This document shows positions 18,247 to 27,344 of a stretch of DNA of 64,000 nucleotides, in pieces. Where the stretch lies: NCBI RefSeq assembly GCF_023554555.1, contig NZ_JAMJWC010000002.1:434001-498000 (forward strand). Direction: 5' to 3'. How positions within the stretch are numbered: position 1 is the first letter of the stretch; the number at the start of each line of letters is the position of its first letter. The notes under the pieces are model-generated. The model did not search any database, had not been told where the DNA came from, and saw nothing but the letters and a program-made list of their open reading frames with translations. This DNA comes from Sphingobacterium sp. lm-10. Its GTDB lineage: Bacteria > Bacteroidota > Bacteroidia > Sphingobacteriales > Sphingobacteriaceae. The position numbers and the translations under genes were made by a program.

Positions 18247-19149
18247 ATGATAAATTCGTTAAAACGCATTTACCGTTATTTGATAAATAATAATCGTTTC
18301 TTTTTGCGACTTCATCTGCAAAGATTTAGCAGTCGTTATCCTTCAAAAATATTGCATGAAGCAGATAACAAAAGCACTGTGCACTTTATACATCGTTACA
18401 TCACAAATAATACGGGTGATATCGCTTGTGGTTATTATCGGTATTTTTTAGATCATTTTAAAGCATATCAGTGTGTTGTACATGATGTCAATTGTGTTGA
18501 TCTCTCAAAAATAAAAGATATTGATTCCGTTATTATTGGTGGCGGTGGGCTTCTCAATGCTACGGAAGAATGGAATTACAATATTATTGAAGCTGCAAAA
18601 TTAGCTCGAAGGAGTATTATATGGTCTGCTGGGTTTAATAGTTATGCGGGCAAGAAGTTTCATAACGCTATCGATTGGAATTTATTTGATCTTGTGGCCG
18701 TTCGTGATTTCAAGTACGGAGACTTCAGATTCGTACCCTGTGCGACCTGTTTTATGCCAGAGCTAAGCATCAACTATGAGATTAAAAGAGAGGTTGGCGT
18801 AATCGGACATAAAGATGTTTTGCATCATTTGCCGACTGAATTTCGACAGTATGAGTTGCTTACTAATAGCGCTTCGCTATCCGAATTCGTCGCGTTTATA
18901 GGCAGTTCTCAAATTGTTTTGACCAATAGTTATCATGCAATTTATTGGGCTACTCTATTGGGCAAGAAGGCTATCCTATTTGCGCCAAGATCTGAGAAAT
19001 ACAATTTTTATAAATACTCCCCTCATTTGTATACGGGGGATTTAGAAGCGGATTTGATGGCAGCAAAGGTATATCCCGAAGCCATGTCAGATTGTAGAAG
19101 TCTGACGATGGAATACTTAAAGGATATTAAATCAACAATAAAGTCTTGA
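18247..19149 (+). CDS. Polysaccharide pyruvyl transferase family protein
   Basis: 300 residues of the PS_pyruv_trans family. Seen are the glycine cluster G98-G101 in VIIGGGGLLNATEEWN, the central SAGFNSYAG region and the C-terminal LTNSYHAIYWATLLGKKAIL block with its conserved Ser/Tyr/His. Family members transfer pyruvate from phosphoenolpyruvate to a sugar as a ketal, adding negative charge; WcaK of colanic acid belongs here. It starts 14 bp after wzx. A related group acts as glycosyl- or amino-sugar-modifying enzymes, so the acceptor is not known. Confidence 0.85.
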   Translation: MINSLKRIYRYLINNNRFFLRLHLQRFSSRYPSKILHEADNKSTVHFIHRYITNNTGDIACGYYRYFLDHFKAYQCVVHDVNCVDLSKIKDIDSVIIGGGGLLNATEEWNYNIIEAAKLARRSIIWSAGFNSYAGKKFHNAIDWNLFDLVAVRDFKYGDFRFVPCATCFMPELSINYEIKREVGVIGHKDVLHHLPTEFRQYELLTNSASLSEFVAFIGSSQIVLTNSYHAIYWATLLGKKAILFAPRSEKYNFYKYSPHLYTGDLEADLMAAKVYPEAMSDCRSLTMEYLKDIKSTIKS

Positions 19150-19163
19150 CCGACGAATTGCAT

Positions 19164-20207
19164 ATGAAAATCTTATCAATAGGGTCGTTTAATGGTTTAT
19201 CCAATACTTGTCTGCATAGAAATTGGGCGTTAAAAGAGATTGCGGAAGAGATTGATATGGTGAATATTCGTGAAAAACAGACGTCATGGCTTTACCGGGT
19301 TGCGAATTGGTTGTTTCAAAAAGGTTTGCCTATCCCCTTGCCTGACGATTCCAATGCGAATAAGAAGATAAATGCATTTGTTAAAAAGTCTGTCAATAGG
19401 CCTTATGATATAGTCTGGATAGATAAGGGGTTAATGATTAACCCTGATACACTCCGAAATATCAAAAAGGTGAGTCCCAGCACTAGGATTGTAAGTTATT
19501 CACCTGATAACATGGTGCTCAGACACAATCAAAGCTTAAATTACCTTAAAGGGATTTCACTTTATGATATTCATTTTACCACCAAATCCTATGTGATCGA
19601 TAAACTGAAAGGATTAGGTGCTCGACGCGCGGTATTTACCAACAAGCATTATGAGCATACTTTTCATTATCCGCGAGATTTATCGAAAGAAGAGTTAGAT
19701 AGACTCGGTGGTGATGTCGGTTTCATTGGTATATGGGAGCAAGAGAGATGTGACAGTATTCTTTTTTTAGCAAAGAACGGCATAAAAGTGAAGGTCTACG
19801 GTGGCGGAAAATGGCAGGAATATAACAATATAGAAAACCTAGAAATCTTACCCGCGGTTTATTCAGAAGATTACTCAAAGGCTTTACAAGCCTTCAAAAT
19901 CTCGCTGTGTTTTTTACGGAAAATAAACGCGGATTTGCAAACCTCGCGATCTATGGAAATTCCAGCGTGTGGAGGATTTATGCTAGCGGAGCGAACTTCA
20001 GAACACTTGGAATTATTCTCAGAAGGGCTAGAAGCCGAATTCTTTTCAAGTAATTCAGAGCTCTTGCAAAAATGTCGATATTATTTGCAGCATGAAAATG
20101 AACGAAAACAGATCGCCATTGGAGGAGTTGCGAGATGTGAGACTTCTGGTTATTCGAATCGGGATGCAGTTAAAAGAATGTTGGAAATTGTACAGTTGAA
20201 TGGTTAA
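19164..20207 (+). CDS. CgeB-like glycosyltransferase
   Basis: 347 residues from ATG 19164; a TTG at 19146 overlapping the previous stop would add six residues and is less likely. The fold looks like GT-B of the CgeB/GT1-like group: MKILSIGSFNGLSN at the N-terminus, RIVSYSPDN, DVGFIGIWEQER at mid-protein and a C-terminal SRSMEIPACGGFMLAE nucleotide-sugar motif with the typical E-x7-E spacing (Glu of MEIPACG and of AERTSEH). It should add one sugar to the lipid-linked repeat unit. The next gene overlaps its stop by 8 bp, so translation is coupled. Confidence 0.8.
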   Translation: MKILSIGSFNGLSNTCLHRNWALKEIAEEIDMVNIREKQTSWLYRVANWLFQKGLPIPLPDDSNANKKINAFVKKSVNRPYDIVWIDKGLMINPDTLRNIKKVSPSTRIVSYSPDNMVLRHNQSLNYLKGISLYDIHFTTKSYVIDKLKGLGARRAVFTNKHYEHTFHYPRDLSKEELDRLGGDVGFIGIWEQERCDSILFLAKNGIKVKVYGGGKWQEYNNIENLEILPAVYSEDYSKALQAFKISLCFLRKINADLQTSRSMEIPACGGFMLAERTSEHLELFSEGLEAEFFSSNSELLQKCRYYLQHENERKQIAIGGVARCETSGYSNRDAVKRMLEIVQLNG

Positions 20208-21762
20208 CAAATTGAATACATCTGCAGAAGGTAATATTATAAGCCTCCTACGAAAGTGGTTGGATATAATTATCTATGTTTCTATCGGATGTGAAATGAT
20301 CTTCTTTCCATCTTGGGCAAACCTTGCTGGCTGTGGCATGACGTTACTTGTCTGGTTAATATTTAAAATTTTTTTTCTAAAACAGTATTTAATTGTTCTA
20401 CATCCTTTTTCTTTTTTTGCCTTTTTATCCTTGTTTTTAGCGCGCTACATTCCGCTTCCCGCTACGCTTTTGGAAGGTAAACCTATCACTTATGGGTTCG
20501 AAGCACCTTACCAAACTTTTTTTTGGGAAACAATCATGTTCGTTGTTGCTGCATTAGCTTTTTACTTCGCTACTAGAAAAAATATATCTAAAAATAATTT
20601 TCTTCAGAATTTTTTGTACAAACAAGGGTTTTTTAAGACCGACACTATCACATTATGGATACTTGGAGCTATAGGACTAGCAGTACGAATCCAGCAATTA
20701 AGTGTTGCAAATGAAGTTGAATTTGGAGATGTCAACAATAAATTTCTAGCTGGCCTCGTGTATTTGCAATATGCACCATTGATCATGCTATTTCCCAAAT
20801 TGGCCAATATTTCTGCTAATGAAAGAAGAAATGTATTTGTCTGGCTTTACGTGGGCTTATTATTTGTAACGAGCTTTGCAACAAATAGCAGGCAAGCAAT
20901 GATTTATCCCATTTTCACGATAGCGTTGTTAGCATTCTTACATACACTACGAGAGCGGATTTCCGTATTCAAATTAATATCACCCGCGCGGTTAGTTGTT
21001 TTATCCGTCACAATCATTTTTGGCTTAAATTTAATCTCAGACGTATCATTAGCCATGTTAGTCAACCGTAGTGGACGTTCTGATATTAGTCGTAGCGAAT
21101 TATTTGACAAAACTTGGGAAACTTTACAGGATGACGAAGTTATGGAACGCTTACGAATGATCTCAGCAGAGGAGAGTGATAATATTACGGCGTACAATCT
21201 AGGATGGGATGAGACATATCTAAGCAACTTCATGCTAAATCGGTATGGAAACCTACGTGTTTCAGACCAGACACTTTATTATGCAGATAAAGTTGGCTAT
21301 GGAAATGAAAAGATGAGAGATAGTTTTATAGACAAAGTAACAGCAATTTTTCCTTTACCATTTCTTTCTTTTTTGGGAATTCATCTTGACAAGGATGAAC
21401 TATTGTATTCACCAGGTGATATGTTATTTACTACTGCTGGTAATTTAAATGCACTTGGAGGTTTCCGGGTGACAAGTTTAGTCGCAGATGGCTTAGCGAC
21501 TTTCGGATATTGGGCTTTCCCACTACAATTCATCTTATTGTTTCTATCATTTAAATTGATGGATTGTTTTGTCTTCTACCGAAAAAAACGCTTAGTATAC
21601 TCGACACTGGGACTGATAAACGTATTTGGGTTTTTAGGAATGTTTAGAAATTCAATCGGAGTGATCGTTTTAGTGACTTATTTGTTGAGAGGTTTTTGGC
21701 AAGAGTGTTTTATATTTTGGTTAGTCGTATTCATCGTAAAGTTGCTTCCAATCAAGCGATAA
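20200..21762 (+). CDS. Putative Wzy repeat-unit polymerase
   Basis: 520 residues, highly hydrophobic, with about 11-12 predicted membrane segments and one large soluble loop (about residues 290-420) rich in charged residues and containing RSGRSDISRSE. This layout, a polytopic protein with a big periplasmic loop within a wzx/GT cluster, is that of O-antigen/EPS polymerases, whose sequences are poorly conserved. It is the only Wzy candidate in the locus. It begins inside the end of the preceding glycosyltransferase gene. The family call is by topology and context, not by a motif. Confidence 0.7.
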   Translation: MVNKLNTSAEGNIISLLRKWLDIIIYVSIGCEMIFFPSWANLAGCGMTLLVWLIFKIFFLKQYLIVLHPFSFFAFLSLFLARYIPLPATLLEGKPITYGFEAPYQTFFWETIMFVVAALAFYFATRKNISKNNFLQNFLYKQGFFKTDTITLWILGAIGLAVRIQQLSVANEVEFGDVNNKFLAGLVYLQYAPLIMLFPKLANISANERRNVFVWLYVGLLFVTSFATNSRQAMIYPIFTIALLAFLHTLRERISVFKLISPARLVVLSVTIIFGLNLISDVSLAMLVNRSGRSDISRSELFDKTWETLQDDEVMERLRMISAEESDNITAYNLGWDETYLSNFMLNRYGNLRVSDQTLYYADKVGYGNEKMRDSFIDKVTAIFPLPFLSFLGIHLDKDELLYSPGDMLFTTAGNLNALGGFRVTSLVADGLATFGYWAFPLQFILLFLSFKLMDCFVFYRKKRLVYSTLGLINVFGFLGMFRNSIGVIVLVTYLLRGFWQECFIFWLVVFIVKLLPIKR

Positions 21763-21799
21763 ATAGGTGAGTTTTTACTATTAATTACTTAGTTAAGAG

Positions 21800-22783
21800 A
21801 TGAAAATATGTGTGATTTATAGAAATATCAATGTTGGTTTTTCTATTCATAAAGTTATCAGTACAACTATTGAGAAACTTAAATGTCGGTTAAGTATTGA
21901 GGAGATTTTTCTTCCTAGCCCATACGCTAATATTTTATCCATGTTTAGGAATGGATTTTTTGCTAGAAATAAAAAAGCGACAGTCTATCATATTTCCGGA
22001 GATGTTCATTACCTCTCCTACTTCTTACTTGGTCGCACCACTATTGTTACTGTACATGATATTATGTATTTCTCCTATTTATCAGGGATAAAAAAAATGA
22101 TATGGAAGAGGTTGTACATCGATTCTCTTTCGTATTGCAAACATGTAGTTTTTGTGTCTGATTACGCCAAAGCTCAGGTCGTCGAATACCTAGATCTGCC
22201 AGAGCAAAAAATCTCGATTATCCCAAATCCCGTTTCTCCTTTGTTCAATTATCAAGAAAAAACCTTTAATAGCGAGAAGCCAACCATATTGCATATTGGT
22301 ACCTTAAAAAGAAAAAATTTACAAAGAACTATAGAAGCCATTAGTACTCTCTCTTGTCACCTTCGTATCGTGGGTAAGCTAGATACCGAGACAATCTCAC
22401 AATTAACAGCTAAGGGTATCGACTATTCAAACGTTGTAGGACTGTCTGACATAGAAATAGTGAATGAATATCAGAATGCTGATATCATTAATTTTCCGTC
22501 GCTTTTCGAAGGATTTGGAATGCCAATTATCGAAGGGCAAAAAGTTGGACGCGTAGTGCTAACATCTAACCGTAGCCCCATGAAAGAGGTTGCTGGCAAT
22601 CAAGCCGCATTTCTGGTTGATCCTGAAAATGTTGATTCTATAAGACAAGGTTATAAGGCTATTATAGAAGATAGTTTATTGAGGGAAAGCCTGATAGCGG
22701 AAGGGCAAAAGAATTCTGCAAGATATGATGCTGAGAAGATCGCTGAAATGTATTCTAATCTCTATAAAAGCATAATAAAGTGA
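21800..22783 (+). CDS. Glycosyltransferase, GT4 (GT-B) type
   Basis: 327 residues. An N-terminal acceptor-binding half with VYHISGDVHYL and TIVTVHDIMYFSY is followed by a C-terminal Glycos_transf_1 domain with ILHIGTLKRKNLQR and the E-x7-E signature in FPSLFEGFGMPIIEGQ. GT4 enzymes retain anomeric configuration and use UDP- or GDP-sugars. It is probably one of the repeat-unit transferases; donor unknown. Its stop overlaps the next start as ATGA (22783), so translation is coupled. Confidence 0.85.
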   Translation: MKICVIYRNINVGFSIHKVISTTIEKLKCRLSIEEIFLPSPYANILSMFRNGFFARNKKATVYHISGDVHYLSYFLLGRTTIVTVHDIMYFSYLSGIKKMIWKRLYIDSLSYCKHVVFVSDYAKAQVVEYLDLPEQKISIIPNPVSPLFNYQEKTFNSEKPTILHIGTLKRKNLQRTIEAISTLSCHLRIVGKLDTETISQLTAKGIDYSNVVGLSDIEIVNEYQNADIINFPSLFEGFGMPIIEGQKVGRVVLTSNRSPMKEVAGNQAAFLVDPENVDSIRQGYKAIIEDSLLRESLIAEGQKNSARYDAEKIAEMYSNLYKSIIK

Positions 22784-23451
22784 TGAAAAAGATTTTAAGT
22801 TTTTTGGTTGTAATACTCCCTTGGGCACTAAAGAGACCTATGTTAAAATTGATTTGGAAATATGACATACATCCCAAAGCTAGGATTGGTTTGGCTTATG
22901 TTTTTCCAAAACATTTAGTGATGAAGGAAGGAAGTAAGATTGATCATTTCACAGTTGGGATACATGTGGATCTAATTCATTTAGAGGTGAAATCGAAAAT
23001 TGGTCGGTCAAATTGGATTACGGGATTTCCGCTCGGCACGAAGTCCAAGCACTTCAAGCACCAATTGTTGCGTAAATCAGAATTAGTTATTGGTTCAAAT
23101 TCAGCGATTACTAAAAATCACCATATTGATTGTACAAATTCCATAAAAATAGGTTCATTTTCCACAATAGCTGGATACAATTCGCAGTTTTTAACACATT
23201 CTGTAGATGTATATGAAAATAGGCAACATAGTGAACCAATCGAGATAGGTGACTATACCTTCGTAGGTACAAACGTCACTGTCTTGGGCGGTGCTATATT
23301 GCCATCCCATAGTGTACTGGGTGCTAAATCGCTGTTGAATAAACGTTTTGAAGAGACATGGATGCTTTATTCTGGAATTCCTGCAAAACCGATCAAAGAC
23401 ATCGACCCTAGTGCAAAATATTTCAGCAGGCTAGAGGGTTTTGTAAATTAA
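22783..23451 (+). CDS. Left-handed beta-helix (hexapeptide) acyltransferase
   Basis: 222 residues from ATG 22783, overlapping the previous stop; GTG 22780 directly upstream is less likely. An N-terminal hydrophobic segment (KILSFLVVILPWAL) is followed by irregular hexapeptide repeats (KIGRSNWITGF, VIGSNSAITKNHHI, KIGSFSTIAGYNSQF, EIGDYTFVGTNVTVLGGAILPSHSVLGAKS). The His and loop arrangement suggests an acetyl-CoA-dependent O-acetyltransferase. It probably decorates a sugar of the repeat unit. It is divergent from the WcaF-like protein at 24621, so the two should modify different positions. Confidence 0.8.
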   Translation: MKKILSFLVVILPWALKRPMLKLIWKYDIHPKARIGLAYVFPKHLVMKEGSKIDHFTVGIHVDLIHLEVKSKIGRSNWITGFPLGTKSKHFKHQLLRKSELVIGSNSAITKNHHIDCTNSIKIGSFSTIAGYNSQFLTHSVDVYENRQHSEPIEIGDYTFVGTNVTVLGGAILPSHSVLGAKSLLNKRFEETWMLYSGIPAKPIKDIDPSAKYFSRLEGFVN

Positions 23452-23457
23452 AATTAT

Positions 23458-24633
23458 ATGAAAATACTTCGTATCATATCGTCAATGAATCCAGCTTCGG
23501 GCGGACCTTCACAAGGAATTCGAAACGCCGTTCCACAGTTAAAATCGTTGGGGGTCGAAAATGAAGTTCTTTGTTTCGATCAAAAGGATGCAGAATATGG
23601 GTTAGATGATAATTTCATCATTCATAAAATTGGTCCCGCAAAAGGTCCATATGCATACGTGCCAGAGTTATCAGCTTGGTTAGAAGCCAATATCAATCGT
23701 TTCGATAAGGTTATCATTCACGGATTGTGGCTTTACAATAGTTATGGGACCTATAAGATATGGAATCGCTTAAAAAAGAACCGAAGACAAGGCTTCCCAT
23801 CTTTGTACGTGATGCCCCACGGTATGCTAGATCCTTACTTTCAACGAGCTCCTGAACGTAAATGGAAAGCCTTAAGAAATCTTTTTTTTTGGCATACCAT
23901 CGAACGACAGGTAGTCAATAATGTAGATGGGGTCTTATTTACATGTGAGAGAGAACTTGAATTAGCGAGAGAAACATTCCGCAGCTATCACCCTAAGGCG
24001 GAACTCAATGTAAGTTATGGTGTGCAGCCCCCGCCAGCATTAAACTATAACATGACAGATGCATTTCTGAAGGCCTCAGGAATGCTGTTGAACGAGCCAT
24101 ACTTGCTATTCCTTAGTCGCATCCATGCAAAAAAAGGGGTAGACATTTTAATAGAGGCCTATAAATCAGTTACCGCCGATGGTATTCAGTTACCAAAGTT
24201 AGTAATAGCGGGACCACTGGATAGCGATTATACTCAACAGCTAAAGCAGATCGCGCACGAAAGAGAAGATATAGTTTTTACAGGAATGTTGCGTGGAGAT
24301 GCCAAATGGGGTGCAATTTATGGATGTGAACTATTCATTTTACCTTCTCATCAAGAGAATTTTGGAATTGCAGTAGTGGAAGCCATGTCTTGTCAGAAGC
24401 CTGTATTTATCACGAAGCAAGTCAATATCTATACAGTGATTGAAGACAACAAAGCTGGTGTAGTTTTCGAGGATAATCTCTTGGCGGTTACTAATGCTCT
24501 TCGAGAGCTATCTAGTGCCATCACTACAGCAGATCTTAAGCAACTCGGGGCGAATGCTAGAAGGACTTACGAAGAGCACTATCTTCCAGAAGGTGCCGCT
24601 CAAAAATTTATAAAAGCGATATGTCAAAATTAA
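23458..24633 (+). CDS. Glycosyltransferase, GT4 (GT-B) type
   Basis: 391 residues. The N-terminal donor/acceptor cleft starts with MKILRIISSMNPASGGPSQ, the middle has VMPHGMLDPYFQRAPERKWK, and the C-terminal Glycos_transf_1 domain has LLFLSRIHAKKGVDILIEA and the E-x7-E signature in LPSHQENFGIAVVEAMSC. The glycine-rich start after Asn-Pro and the MLDPYF motif recur in colanic-acid-type GT4 enzymes. Its last 13 bp overlap the WcaF-like gene, giving strong translational coupling. Donor and linkage cannot be read from sequence. Confidence 0.88.
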   Translation: MKILRIISSMNPASGGPSQGIRNAVPQLKSLGVENEVLCFDQKDAEYGLDDNFIIHKIGPAKGPYAYVPELSAWLEANINRFDKVIIHGLWLYNSYGTYKIWNRLKKNRRQGFPSLYVMPHGMLDPYFQRAPERKWKALRNLFFWHTIERQVVNNVDGVLFTCERELELARETFRSYHPKAELNVSYGVQPPPALNYNMTDAFLKASGMLLNEPYLLFLSRIHAKKGVDILIEAYKSVTADGIQLPKLVIAGPLDSDYTQQLKQIAHEREDIVFTGMLRGDAKWGAIYGCELFILPSHQENFGIAVVEAMSCQKPVFITKQVNIYTVIEDNKAGVVFEDNLLAVTNALRELSSAITTADLKQLGANARRTYEEHYLPEGAAQKFIKAICQN

Positions 24634-25193
24634 ATACAGATACCTATACGGGAGCTTCTTTTTCTTTGAAAAATAAGATGGGCAGAGTACTGTGGGGAGC
24701 AGTATATGCTTTGTTTTTCAGATTCTCTCCACGGCCTTTTCATGAATGGAGGTCATTTCTGCTACGTCTTTTTGGCGCTAAGGTCGGGCAGCATGTACAC
24801 GTATATCCCGGAGTAAAGATATGGGCTCCCTGGAACCTTATTTTGGAAGATGAATGTGGTGTCGGAAGCGGAGCGATACTATATAGTCAGGGAAGGATTA
24901 TATTAGGAAAGCGTAGTATTATTTCGCAAGGAGCCTACATCTGTACCGGCTCTCATGATTATACTAAATTCGGGCATCCGCTGATCACTGCGCCTATAGT
25001 TGTAGAAGCTCATGCTTGGGTGGCTGCTGAAGCATTTGTGCATCCAGGTGTAACCATAGGTGAGGGAGCCGTTGTTGGCGCTCGCTCCGTAGTAATTAAG
25101 AATATTGAACCCTGGATGGTGTGCGCGGGAAATCCTTGCAAAACCATTAAACAACGTATCATTACAGATAAACCTACAACAAAACAGAATTAA
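24621..25193 (+). CDS. wcaF: Colanic-acid-type acetyltransferase, WcaF-like
   Basis: 190 residues with the hexapeptide left-handed helix (VHVYPGVKIWAPWNLILEDECGVG, IILGKRSIISQGAYIC, VEAHAWVAAEAFVHPGVTIGEGAVVGARSVV) and a TGSHDY motif carrying the probable catalytic His. The N-terminal SPRPFHEWRSFLLRLFGAKVG is characteristic of WcaF-type maltose/galactoside O-acetyltransferase relatives. It should transfer acetyl from acetyl-CoA to a repeat-unit sugar. It is embedded between two glycosyltransferase genes and overlaps the first. Confidence 0.87.
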   Translation: MSKLNTDTYTGASFSLKNKMGRVLWGAVYALFFRFSPRPFHEWRSFLLRLFGAKVGQHVHVYPGVKIWAPWNLILEDECGVGSGAILYSQGRIILGKRSIISQGAYICTGSHDYTKFGHPLITAPIVVEAHAWVAAEAFVHPGVTIGEGAVVGARSVVIKNIEPWMVCAGNPCKTIKQRIITDKPTTKQN

Positions 25194-25196
25194 ACA

Positions 25197-26102
25197 ATGT
25201 TGGATATTTCTACCATAATTCTAACCTTCAACGAAGAAAAACATATTGCTCGCTGCATTGAAAATGCCCGGCAGTTTTCTAAAGTTATCTACTTGGTCGA
25301 CTCCTTTTCTACCGATAGGACCAAAGAAATCGCCGAGTCCATGGGAGCGATTGTCTACCAGAATAAATGGGAAAATAACTATGCCCGACAACTTAATTGG
25401 GGCTTGACCAATATTCCCGTTTCTACCCAATGGGTATTTCGCCTAGATGCAGACGAATACCTTTCTCCGGAATTAATAAAAGAACTGCATACCAAAGTAC
25501 CTACCGTAGCAGCGGATATTACCGGATTGGTGATGGAGCGCAAAATGGTTTTTTTGGGTAAAACAATTAATCGGGGAAATATCAAATGGAATATGCTGCG
25601 GTTATTTAAATATGGGGAAGGCACCTGCGAGGAGCGCTGGATGGATGAGCATATCGTATTGCGCAAGGGCAGTTCTATTCAGCTAGAGCAGTGCTTTTTC
25701 GATGATAATCTAAATCCATTGGGTTGGTGGATTGTTAAACACAACGGATATAGCATTCGAGAAGCAATAGATCTTATAAATATAGAAATTGGCTTTTTAC
25801 CCGATAATAACCATAATATAACTTCCGAAATGGCAAAAGACGCGGAAGATAAGCGCCATAAAAAGGAAAAATATGCCCGAATGCCGTTGTTTTGGCGCAG
25901 CTTCGTCTATTTTATTTATCGTTATGTGTTCAAGTTAGGTTTTACGGAAGGCAAAGAAGGATTTTTATGGCATTTTATGCAAGGTTGGTGGTATAGGTCA
26001 TTGGTGGACGCAAAGGTGTATGAAATTAAGAAACATTGTGGGAACGACCCGGAAAAGATTAAAGCCTTTGTTAAAGAGAATTATCAAATTAATCTAGGAT
26101 AG
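25197..26102 (+). CDS. Glycosyltransferase family 2 (GT-A)
   Basis: 301 residues of the GT2 family resembling WaaE/KdtX-type enzymes. The N-terminal LDISTIILTFNEEKHIARCIEN and VDSFSTDRTKEIAE are the nucleotide-binding half, and FRLDADEYLS holds the DxD metal site. A C-terminal hydrophobic and aromatic region (LFWRSFVYFIYRYVFKLGF, GFLWHFMQGWWYRSLVD) probably attaches it to the membrane. It is an inverting transferase for the repeat unit; sugar unknown. It follows wcaF after 3 bp and precedes the WcaI-like gene after 5 bp. Confidence 0.9.
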   Translation: MLDISTIILTFNEEKHIARCIENARQFSKVIYLVDSFSTDRTKEIAESMGAIVYQNKWENNYARQLNWGLTNIPVSTQWVFRLDADEYLSPELIKELHTKVPTVAADITGLVMERKMVFLGKTINRGNIKWNMLRLFKYGEGTCEERWMDEHIVLRKGSSIQLEQCFFDDNLNPLGWWIVKHNGYSIREAIDLINIEIGFLPDNNHNITSEMAKDAEDKRHKKEKYARMPLFWRSFVYFIYRYVFKLGFTEGKEGFLWHFMQGWWYRSLVDAKVYEIKKHCGNDPEKIKAFVKENYQINLG

Positions 26103-26107
26103 AACGG

Positions 26108-27343
26108 ATGAGGATTTTAATACACGGAATTAATTATGCACCTGAGCTCACGGGTATCGGAAAATATACAGGAGAGATGGCTGAATGGTTGGCCGCACAG
26201 GGGCATGATGTGCACGTGCTTACCGCGGTTCCTTATTATCCGGAATGGCAGGTACATGATAGTTATAAAGGAAAGGGTTGGCATATGGAAGTATTACGTG
26301 GTGTTAAAGTGCATCGTGTACCGCTTTATGTACCTAAAGAAGTGACATCCGTCAAGCGTATTGTCCATGAATTCTCTTTTCTAGCATCTACTTTACCCTT
26401 TTGGATAAGATCCGTTTTCTCCAAAAAGTTCGACGTTGTTTTTTGTATCGCGCCGCCATTTCATTTGTCAATATTTCCTTGGATGTATGCCGGGATACGG
26501 AGTGCAATATGGATCAATCACGTTCAAGATTTGCAGGTAGATGCAGCCAAAGACCTGGGTATGATCAAAAATCAGACTTTCTTACGTGCTATGTTTGGGT
26601 TGGAACGATTCTTCTTGAAAAAGGGAGCTCGTGTATCCACCATCTCCGAAGGTATGCAGAAGAAGATCTTGTCTAAAGGGATTATGCCTGAGCAACTAAT
26701 CTTCTTCCCCAATTGGGTTGATGGAAATGCGATTCAACCGTTGACGATAGAACAGTCACTCCGCGCTGACATGGGCTTTTCTTTGGAGGATAAGATTGTG
26801 CTCTACAGTGGTAATCTGGGCGAAAAGCAGGGACTAGATAGTATTGTTCGAGTAGCCTCAAAATTTAAAAATAATCCTGCTGTGAAGTTTGTAATATGCG
26901 GATCGGGTGGGGGAAAAGATAAATTGATGAAACTAGTTGAAGAAAGTTTGCTTTCCAATGTATTCTTTTTTCCACTGCAGCCGTACGCCAAGCTGTCTGC
27001 CTTGCTGGCAATGGCAGATGTCCATCTAGTGTTGCAAAAATCTTCTGCAGCCGACCTCGTGATGCCCAGTAAATTGACAGGAATATTGGCGGCAGGAGGC
27101 TGTGCATTGGTTACTGCTAGTCTGGGGACTACTTTATATGACGTAGTGCAGAAATTTAACATGGGTATTTTGGTAGATCCTGAAGATGATTCGGCATTGG
27201 AACAAGGTATCTATAAAGCCTTGTTTACAGATGTGAACTTATTGAAACAGAACGCACGACATTATGCACAGCAGTACCTGGAAAAGGAGGAAATACTCAA
27301 ATCCTTCGAAAATAAGCTTATAGAACTATTGAAGAACGATTAA
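26108..27343 (+). CDS. wcaI: Colanic-acid-type glycosyltransferase WcaI
   Basis: 411 residues. The N-terminus (MRILIHGINYAPELTGIGKY then TGEMAEWLAAQGHDVHVLTA) is the hallmark of the WcaI family, and WINHVQDLQVDAAKDLGM and the C-terminal PSKLTGILAAGGCAL block match too. GT-B fold. In the E. coli colanic acid locus WcaI adds a sugar, thought to be fucose, to the growing unit. Its presence next to wcaF, gmd, fcl, manC and a pyruvyl transferase is a main reason for calling this locus colanic-acid-like. It starts 5 bp after the GT2 gene. Confidence 0.92.
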   Translation: MRILIHGINYAPELTGIGKYTGEMAEWLAAQGHDVHVLTAVPYYPEWQVHDSYKGKGWHMEVLRGVKVHRVPLYVPKEVTSVKRIVHEFSFLASTLPFWIRSVFSKKFDVVFCIAPPFHLSIFPWMYAGIRSAIWINHVQDLQVDAAKDLGMIKNQTFLRAMFGLERFFLKKGARVSTISEGMQKKILSKGIMPEQLIFFPNWVDGNAIQPLTIEQSLRADMGFSLEDKIVLYSGNLGEKQGLDSIVRVASKFKNNPAVKFVICGSGGGKDKLMKLVEESLLSNVFFFPLQPYAKLSALLAMADVHLVLQKSSAADLVMPSKLTGILAAGGCALVTASLGTTLYDVVQKFNMGILVDPEDDSALEQGIYKALFTDVNLLKQNARHYAQQYLEKEEILKSFENKLIELLKND

Positions 27344-27344
27344 G